Source: Monoplex corrugatus
Taxonomy: Eukaryota; Mollusca; Gastropoda; Littorinimorpha; Ranellidae
Direction: 5' to 3'
NCBI GenBank assembly: GCA_030674185.1
Contig: CM060307.1
Coordinates: 83,097,350 to 83,161,349, forward strand
Length of the DNA stretch: 64,000 bases
The notes under the pieces are model-generated. The model did not search any database and was not told the origin of the DNA. It was given only the letters and a program-made list of their open reading frames with translations. A program made the translations under genes and the position numbers. Shown here one piece after another: positions 56,703-64,000 of the stretch; the first letter of the stretch is position 1, and every line of letters begins with the position of its first letter.

Positions 56703-57142
56703 AGAGATGCTAAGACAGCAAAAGGAGGAAACCGAATGCTAGATTTAGATACTGAGGACGGGCGTACAAGGCATTGTCGTTGTCACGGCAGCATGTTTCC
56801 CCCTGTCCAACTTCTCATCACAGACTCCCCCCACCCCCACCCCCTCTTCCTTGCCCTACCCCCTCTTCCCCCATACAAAAGAAGAAAAAAACTCGTCCAG
56901 GAACGTGCTTGTTCTACACAAATGTCGTTATCGATTCGCAGGCATTGAGAGAAATCAAGGCGGATGGTGGTGGACGGACGGTATGGCCATGCTGCTGCCG
57001 TGTTAGCATCTGGGCACTGACTGTGGGGGGTCGGGGGTGGGGGGTGGGAGGGAGTTCTGTCATGTGAGACGAGTTTATACAGAATAGTTAGTTACGTTGT
57101 GATTCAGACCTTTAATTGTTTATTTATTTACTTTACATGTAT
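56491..57142. other. unrecognised, G-rich
   Basis: Contains an A run (56537-56549), the G31 homopolymer described separately and CCCC-rich segments. No gene recognised. Confidence 0.5.
56671..56701 (+). repeat. G31 homopolymer
   Basis: 31 consecutive G residues in an otherwise purine-rich stretch. Long G tracts can form intramolecular quadruplexes and are prone to sequencing length error. Confidence 0.9.
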
Positions 57143-57415
57143 GTTCCTTTTTTGAAGGTAAGATACACACATACACATGTCATGTATATGTAACCAAGAT
57201 TATTCCAGCGGTAGGCTGATAACATACCAGTATAACATATAGACTAGGTAAAAACATAGTCCAGGTAGGGCCTCAGGACCTGGCCAGCTCATGGGTTTAC
57301 GTCCAGGCTTAAGGCTTGTGCCATGATCACCATATACATGGCACCAGTGACGTTAGTGCATATGGAATTCGTTCCAAGTGCGGAGACGTCATCTTGAGAA
57401 ACTGAAACTGAAACT
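57143..57415 (-). mobile_element. CAGTTT-type SINE-like repeat, copy 3 (uninterrupted)
   Basis: The full body in reverse: from the tail side GAAGGTAAGATACACACATA through AACCAAGATTATTCCAGCGG to GAAACTGAAACTGAAACTGC. It gives the empty site of the LINE-A insertion at 57229-57241. Confidence 0.88.
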
Positions 57416-58080
57416 GCTGCCGTGTTTGCGCTCACCCCTCCCTGCCATGCATGGAGTCTCCAAGCCAACACAGGCTTGGACCTCTCTTCCCCGAACCCAC
57501 TCATATACCAACCCATCAACCAGCTTTCCACAAACACTGCTGCTGCTGCTGCTGCTCCTCCTTCTCCTACCCCCTCCTCCCCCTTTCCTATCCAATTCAC
57601 AAACTCCACAAAATCCCCTCTCCTGATTCTGTGACACCGCATCAGCTCTTCCACGACGGCGGACCAGTCCCCACCCATCCCTACTCCCCCATCCCCACCC
57701 AGCACCCCACCGTTCTCCCCCCCCCCCCACCAACAAACACACACACACACACACACTCCCGTAATTCTGGAATCTGTCAAAAAGCACGGGCTAAGAGGAT
57801 TGAGAGATCTGTAATTGCGTTCCGTCTCTGTGCTGTCTCGTTATCCCCTTACAGGATGGACCTTACTAGGGTGGCATGATGGACCACGGTCATTTCCAGC
57901 CCAATATCCGACGTCATTAGTCCTGTTCCGTTGGTTTAGCCTTACGTCGGGCGTGAACGGAAGATGGGAACGGTACAGATTGCTCGTTCGTCTGCTCACT
58001 TTGTGTGTCATGTTTGTGCGCGTGCTTTGTGTGTTTGTAACGTTTGTTCACTATGGTGATATTAGACGAATGAGTACATT
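57416..58080. other. unrecognised, C-rich with (CTG)n
   Basis: (CTG)~6 at 57538-57556, C-rich segments to 57730, short CA at 57736-57756. No gene recognised. Confidence 0.5.
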
Positions 58081-58157
58081 GTGTGTGTGTGCCGCGCGGA
58101 CGTTGTGTGTGTGTTGGTGTGTGTGTGTGTGTGTGTGTGTTGCGACTGGTGTCGTAC

Positions 58158-58189
<32 letters not shown>

Positions 58190-58360
58190 TGGGGGGTGGT
58201 GGGTGGTGTGTGTGTGCTCGCGCGCACGTGTTTTTTTGTTGTTGTTGTTCTTGTGTGTGTCTATGTGTGTGTTGTGTGTTCTGTACGTGTGTCTGTGTAT
58301 GTGTGTCTGTGTGTGTGTGTCTGTGTGTGTGTGTCTGTATGTCTGTCTATGTGTGTTGTA
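58081..58360. repeat. GT-rich compound microsatellite
   Basis: Imperfect GT, GTT and GTCT. Confidence 0.9.
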
Positions 58361-58484
58361 AAAACTTGTCCATCCTCAGGAAAACAGCAACCGAAGGAAA
58401 TGTTCGTGGCCTAGGCTGACTGGTAAATGCAACATGACAGGATCCTTTTCCAACGTAAAAAAAAAGAAAAAAAAAGGAAGAAAA

Positions 58485-58530
58485 AAAGGGCGGGGGGGGC
58501 GGGGGGGGGGGTGGGGGGGCGGGGAGGGTT
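58485..58530 (+). repeat. G-rich tract, quadruplex-prone
   Basis: G runs of about 7-12 separated by single C or T. Confidence 0.85.
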
Positions 58531-59231
58531 GAGGTCTTTGTTTCTATGATCTTTGAACACTATCTTTTTTCGTGATGAAATGAAACTAGACAGCTGATGG
58601 AAAACTAAAACCAGTGTAATCGCCGATGCGGTTTGATAACAAATTAATCAATTTTCTGAGCAAACTCTAAGAATATTATGGTCAATTCAAACCTTTTAAA
58701 ATAATTTCAAATGAAAAATAACATTATTATAAAGTCATCGATTACAGTACAGTGAACCATTAGTGAAAAAATGGAAACAAAATGTCACAAATCTACACAA
58801 ATTCACAAACCCATTAAGTAATAACCACGTTTATAAAGAAATAGAAAGAAAGAACACAGCTCTTCTATTTACTTATATTTCATGCATTCATTAGTGATGA
58901 AATGACAGGGGAAAAAAAGAAACACAACACAAAACTTTGGTTTGTTTGTCTCTGCCTTTTTTTTTTCTTTTTGTTGTTCTTGTTGTTGTTGTTGCTGCTG
59001 CTCTACAACTCATTCCTCACATCTGACACTGAAGTCCTGGACAACACCGATTATTCATCACAATGACTTTAGATCGCATCTTTGCTTGATTAAAAGCATA
59101 TTTGGTTTGTTTGTGTTTGTTTGTTTGTTTGTTTGGGGTTTTTTTGGTTTGTTTGTTTTGTTTTATTTGTTGGGTGAATGCAATCTCATTAACTGTGTTT
59201 TTACTTTACATATCAATTATCAAAAGGCTTT
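58531..59231. other. partly the partner of 42290-42600
   Basis: See 42136-42714. Also (TTTG)n at 59105-59160 and (TTG)n at 58972-58995. No gene recognised. Confidence 0.5.
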
Positions 59232-59641
59232 TATCATTTTTCTGTCTTGCTGGTCCTTTCACCTGTATGTGTTCGATAAAATCTTACGTACTTTCTCTTA
59301 GGACTGATAACTGGGAACATGTATCAGAGAAATGTGATATGCGGAAGCAATTTAAGGTAATTTAAGCCCGTTTCCACATAAGTTTTAGTGTCCTTGGTTA
59401 TGTTTAAGTTTGTATTCAGATAAAGTTGTTGTTTTTTTTAGATACCCTAAGTGATCAACTGGACGAAGTGGTCAACGCCAGGGGCACATCCTTAGATTAT
59501 GTGCGCGAATGCATTGATATAAATACTTAATTTTCATTTCGTGTTCCCCCTTGTTGAAGTATTGTGTATATTTCGAAACGGTTATAATCCTGATGTGGTT
59601 CTATGCAGTCGGTTGGCCGTTAAATAGGAATAACCAATAAA
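59232..59641 (+). mobile_element. R550 retroposon, copy 8 (5'-truncated)
   Basis: From TCTGTCTTGCTGGTCC through GTGTTCGATAAAATCTTACG, ACGAAGTGGTCAACGCCAGG and TGTGGTTCTATGCAGTCGGT to an AATAGGAATAACCAATAAAA tail. Confidence 0.87.
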
Positions 59642-59935
59642 AAAATGTCTCCTTCAATCTATGTGCTAACAAGAATTATTTCCACATCAAATAATTATGT
59701 CCGAAACTTTGTGAAACTGTGTACATGAAAATTAATAGCTTTTTAATTTCTTTTTTTATTTACGACAACACGTTACATATTAAATTAGTAATTATGTGTC
59801 TGACGTCAGTCCATTGTCAACAGAAACCCAACAATTGTCAACTTCTTACATGCAGAAACTCAAACAAAACTTTTGAAAACCTGTCAACAAAATCAATCAT
59901 GTCAAAAAAGAAAAAGGTAACAAAGTCCAATCAGC

Positions 59936-60009
<74 letters not shown>

Positions 60010-60935
60010 CATACAACACACCACACACACATACATACATACACACGCACACACACATACATACATACACAGCACACACAATACATACACACACACCATA
60101 ACATCACACCATACACACAAAACATACATACACACGCACGCACGCACACACATACACACACGCACACACACATAGAGTGAGGAATGCAGAACAGACAGAG
60201 ACGGACAGACAGAAACACAGAACCATACAGGCATCCAACATCAAGGAAACTAAATCATCAGAGATCATTCGGGCAACACAATACACACTAGGAACATACA
60301 GTATGAAATATAAAAAAAATGAACATCCAGGTGCCTGACCTGCGGCTAAACGATACATACTGTGCCACAAACTGACAATTTGCTGTAAAGCATTTCTTAC
60401 ATACTGCGCCACAAATTGACAATCTGCGGTAACACATAAGCCCGTGCAGAGCGAAATGGTTTTGCACTTATCAAGGATGTCTGAGATCTTTTGAACAAAA
60501 TGAAACAGACCCTTGGCAATCCGACATTAATTTAGCAACACACCTGGTTTCATCTATGAGTTCTGACACGAGTACACTGTGATTAGCAGCTTTCCAACTC
60601 ACCACAGCAGCACAGAAGTATGCACAGCAGCGATAGAACAACTTTCTGTTCAGACTATTCAAAATTCATCACAGGGTAGACTAAACGAAAGTTCCATTGA
60701 AGTTCAACTAAACTTTCGTTGACCAAGGAGACTGGGAGGGCCATCAATGCTGGCATCTTCGGACAGGACGTGACGTTTCTCTTGTGTGGATGGAAAGGGC
60801 GGGAGAGGGTTGACTCTAATGACGTCGTTATTCTTCAAAGTGAACAAATCTCTCTCGAAGTTTTAAAAAAGATCCAGCCATACTTCTGCTCCCCTTTTCA
60901 ACAAAAACTTTGAAACGATTAAACACATTTTGCAA
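59642..60935 (+). repeat. diverged ~3-kb duplication, copy 2, first part
   Basis: Co-linear with 50700-52860 without the minisatellite; a CT/CA microsatellite (59940-60175) sits in it instead. A local duplication of CATACTG.GCCACAAA.TGACAAT lies at 60354-60379 and 60398-60424. Confidence 0.7.
59940..60175. repeat. CT then CA/CATA microsatellite
   Basis: (CT)~13, then CA with ATACATAC and AACACA interruptions. Confidence 0.93.
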
Positions 60936-61489
60936 ACGATGAAGAGATTTTTACCTAAAATGTCCAATACGCCACCACAAGACTTCAGCCTCCTCCTCAT
61001 TCAATAGGTGGAATGAATTATCCGCTGGTACATCCGGAAGCTTACTTCCAGTGGCAGCAGAGGATCACACGATTTCCAGATACAGCCAATCATTACTCAC
61101 TTCACGTTATGAAACTTGAAAACCTCAGGAGCTGAAAGCTTTTGGTCGGCTGCCACACAGGAGAGAATTCATTTTTACATCATTTCAAATGGTAACATCA
61201 GGAAAGTCTTCATGTTGCGAAATTCTGCGCTTTCCCAATAAACAGGTATAATTAACCAATAATATGTAGACGGTTGTTAAACGTCTGCTGTAGTAATGTA
61301 CTAAACACTCTCCCACAAACCGAATACATAATATACTTGCTGGACATTTAATTGTACAAAGCTATAGACACAAAGATGTCACAGGTCGATCAGAATGAAT
61401 CTCTCTTTTCTTTGTTTTATGACAAAACGCAAAGTGTACACACTCCCACCCCACGCCTTCCCTCCACCACTATACACCTGCAAGCCTCA
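60936..61489. other. unrecognised, continues duplication copy 2
   Basis: Short homology to 53130-53300 at 61360-61430 (CACAGGTCGATCAGA, TCTTTGTTTTATGACAAAAC). No gene seen. Confidence 0.5.
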
Positions 61490-61775
61490 CGTTAAAGACC
61501 CTGAAACAATGAGACTCAGCAGCTTTGGTGGGCTTCAGATCTTCTCCAGAAGTGCCAAGAGGCCTCTTCTGCTAACCAGGTCAAAAGATTTGGTAGGTCG
61601 ATGAAGGAAACATATATACAGGCTGCCTCTGCCCCCAGCACTTCTCATGTAGTTGCCTGGGTGAGCAGATCATGTCGATGGTAGCTAAATCTGCCTTGAA
61701 GCCACACTGGGACTCAGGATACACTCGATCTGCTAGTGCCTGCAGCCTCTTCAAACAACGAATCAACTTAACCAT
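61490..61775 (-). pseudogene. LINE-A-like RT fragment
   Basis: Minus strand: LADRVYPESQCGFKADLATI corresponds to LAERVYPESQCGFR in LINE-A (12600-12644). It continues past the position of the first catalytic Asp motif, which is lost through a frameshift, to about LLALLEKI. An old fragment of the same LINE type. Confidence 0.8.
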
Positions 61776-61949
61776 GCTGCTTATAGCCCAGCCAATCACT
61801 ATGGCTAACACTAGGGCTAACACCACGTTAAAATAAATCCAAGTCTAATTAAAAAACCAGCAGCTGAAGACCAATTGCATAACTAGCCTTTCATATTTAA
61901 AAAGTAAAAAATTCTAACATATTCGACGAAATGTGAAATCATAAAATTA
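61776..61949. other. unrecognised; holds a short shared repeat end
   Basis: GGGCTAACACCACGTTAAAA (61811-61830) is shared with 19973-19992. Confidence 0.5.
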
Positions 61950-62620
61950 CTTGTGGGGGAATATTTCTGTAGAGATTCTTTAAGGAATCTGCAGTGTAGA
62001 GCTTATGTCTCACATCATGAAGGTCCAAGCATCATTCAGTAAGATGTCTGATGCTGAGTGAGCTCACCATACGGTATGCACCACGGTGGGTTTTTGTTTT
62101 TTTTCAAAGTATGCGTGGTATAGAATGTGTGATCCGTGCTTAACCTGCATAACACCACTTCCTTCCTGCAGTTCACCAAAACAGACGGGAGAAAATTTTA
62201 AGATTTAAGGGATTTGGAAAAGTTTCTTGTCTGGTGGTTCCAATTCTCTTGTCAGAGATTTTTTTCGCGTAAATTTGAGTTTCAGATCTGTGTACGGGAT
62301 AAAGACTTTAATCATCTTTTTCGTTGTCATATTCTTGGCAAGGTAGTCAGTTAATTCAGTGCCTAGAATACTAAGGTGACCTGAAACCCAGGCAAGAACA
62401 ATGTTGTAACCATCTGTGTTTAGTGAGGAAAAGAGTTCAAAGAATACCAGAAGATGTGGGTGGCTTATGTCACAGCTAGCAACTGCCTCCAGAATGGAAC
62501 GAAATGGGAATCCAAAAAGATGAGACTTCCTGTCTCGATTTGGACACCATTTAAAGCCAAAAACACAGCAGTCGATTCTGCCGTATAGACAGAACTGTAA
62601 GGAGTATGTTTTGAAAATGA
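61950..62620 (-). pseudogene. LINE RNase H domain fragment
   Basis: Minus strand: YTAES...ALNGV (about 62582-62540), FLDS (about 62515-62503), AWVSGHLS...TELTDYLAK (about 62395-62330) are RNase H motifs with the acidic positions present. Downstream, a degraded zinc-knuckle-like region follows to about 61960. Several frameshifts. It resembles RNase H-bearing LINEs such as the fragment at 692-2002, but is not a close copy. Confidence 0.7.
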
Positions 62621-62830
62621 TCGATCAAAACTCCGACAAGTGCCTTGCCAACAGTGCCGCAAAGTGATATGCCTCTATAATTATTACAGTCAATGCCATC
62701 TCCTTTATCCTTCTACAGTGTGACGATGTCTTGCGAAATAAACCGTCATCCCAGCACTGCCAGAGCAGCTCGTAAAGATGACTCTGGAGTACAGGTTTCC
62801 CGCACTTCAGCAAGGATGCCGTATTTGCAA
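62621..62830 (-). pseudogene. LINE RT fragment (N-terminal fingers)
   Basis: Minus strand: a CNNYRGISL motif at about 62688-62662, preceded by a VTL.KDKGDG-like block, matches the RT fingers of LINE-A-type elements (CNNYRGISL near 12526 in LINE-A). It abuts the RNase H fragment, from a different LINE type, at about 62620. Confidence 0.7.
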
Positions 62831-63743
62831 GAACACTTTATGTATTTGCAAGAACACTTTAACAAAGTAGCAACATTCTGCCATCAGAAGCACATTAATA
62901 TCTACCACTTCCCGAATCAATAGGTCGTCAAAACTTGTGATGATCAAGCAAACACACTCTGTTAAGAATTTTATAGCTATGCACATGGCACCACTAAAAT
63001 TTGTGATAAAAGTTAAATGTTGCTCTGTCAAGAGTTCTGTCTCCTTACTGTATGCGCCAATATTCCACAACTTATTTCCCCGGCAAAATGAGGTTTTGCT
63101 GCATATTACACGGATGCTCAGAATTCTTCCATTATTCGCTGACAAACAAAAAACAAACAAACCAGCGAACGAACAAAGAAGCAAACAAACAAACAGAATG
63201 TCACACAAATATATGATTTCTAAACTCTTGGAGAACTGGACACAAAAAATTACTTTGTGAAAAAATGTCTAGCACATCACTACTTTGTGAATAAAAAAAA
63301 ATACAACACACCACAACATAATACAACTTAACAAATAATTCTCACAAAAAGCCACACAGCACAATGCAAAATCTGAAAAGAACAAAACAACACTAAATGA
63401 TACCAAAAAAAATATACAACACATAACAACACAGGAAAACGAAACGCAATAAGTAAAGTGCAACGCAAACTCAACAAAACACAATAGTGAATACACCACA
63501 ATACAGAACAGCGCAAGACTGAATGTAGCCGATAATGTAGCCTGTCAACACGAGAACAGACCAGAATTACAGCGGAACCAGACCCATCAAGGGTAGCCAG
63601 ACTGAAGCGACCCCCTTGAAAACACGCGTCACCTCCACAGGAACTCAAGCTGCCGATAGACAACAGCGACAGCGCCTCTGGCATTTTCAGGAAGCCGTCA
63701 AGCCATGCTTTTATGCAGTCATCTCTCTTTTTTGCTCTGGTTG
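62831..63743. other. duplication copy 2, end; then unrecognised
   Basis: 62858-63055 matches 53516-53715. GTATTTGCAAGAACACTTTA occurs twice in a row (62822-62861). The rest is AT-rich with CAAA/AACA patches and no recognised gene. Confidence 0.55.
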
Positions 63744-64000
63744 ATCATCATCGTCATCATCATGTGCCCTGCCTCATGGCGTTGGTGATCATGGCCCTCC
63801 CATATCCCTTGTCGCTGCAAATACATCTCCCACTCTCTCTCCCATCCTCTCCGTCCTCAGCCACCCTGCAAGTCCGTCCAATATTTTCTCCCTGGGTCTA
63901 CCTGGTGGTCTCTTTCCTTCCAGCTTCCCTATTGTGACCAGGTGCTCTAATGTCTCTTTCCTCATAAAATGTTGCTTGTCTTTTTCTAATCTTCTTTATT
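63744..64000 (-). pseudogene. RTE-like LINE, 3' end (continues past window)
   Basis: Starts (on the plus strand) with CATCATCGTCATCATCAT, the complement of the TGA-rich tail, followed by GTGCCCTGCCTCATGGCGTT, the C-terminus of the RTE-like RT. Same family as 23856-25253. The rest of the element lies to the right of the window. Confidence 0.85.

Overview
The window looks like repeat-dominated animal DNA, most likely from a marine gastropod or another mollusc. I see no intact host protein-coding gene. The reasons are: dense CA/GT, CT/GA and CAGA microsatellites; APE-type non-LTR retrotransposons; tRNA-derived SINEs; short inverted-repeat elements bounded by TTAA; and no operons or bacterial gene spacing. 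The gastropod assignment rests on my recollection of the SINE body that begins with repeated CAGTTT and of the LINE types, not on a database search.

Layout. 0-4.5 kb: a decayed RT/RNase H LINE fragment, then a tandem array of ~0.6-kb units split by an RTE-like fragment. 4.5-7.4 kb: SINEs, an L2/CR1-like LINE 3' end, and a foldback element with a 14-bp target-site duplication (TSD). 7.5-9.2 kb: microsatellites around a weak candidate Kazal-like exon (minus strand). 9.9-14.2 kb: a ~4.0-kb LINE (LINE-A: endonuclease, RT, C-terminal zinc finger) inserted in a SINE with a perfect 13-bp TSD. 14.2-21 kb: microsatellites and unrecognised sequence. 21-27 kb: MITEs, RTE-like copies, and copies of a ~550-bp retroposon that I call R550. 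27-38 kb: microsatellites, a diverged segmental duplication, minisatellites, SINEs. 38-45 kb: R550 copies, MITEs, SINEs, minisatellites. 45.5-50.2 kb: a ~4.1-kb CR1-like LINE (CR1-B) inserted in an R550 copy that has its own 10-bp TSD. 50.2-64 kb: two diverged collinear copies of a ~3-kb segment, a 22-unit minisatellite, a MITE that has become a minisatellite, and LINE fragments.

How the parts relate. The insertions form datable layers: RTE-like in MITE (23.8-25.4 kb), MITE in R550 (44.6-45.2 kb), CR1-B in R550 (45.6-50.2 kb), LINE-A in SINE (9.9-14.2 kb), foldback element in minisatellite (36.8-37.1 kb). The LINEs would supply RT and endonuclease in trans to the SINE-like families. The MITEs would need a piggyBac-like transposase, which is not in the window. 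Best candidates for something undescribed: the R550 family; the TTAA MITE that seeds minisatellites; the foldback family with a 14-bp TSD and a hammerhead-like motif; and the CR1-B arrangement in which ORF1 and ORF2 share one frame across a single UGA and ORF2 has no early in-frame AUG.
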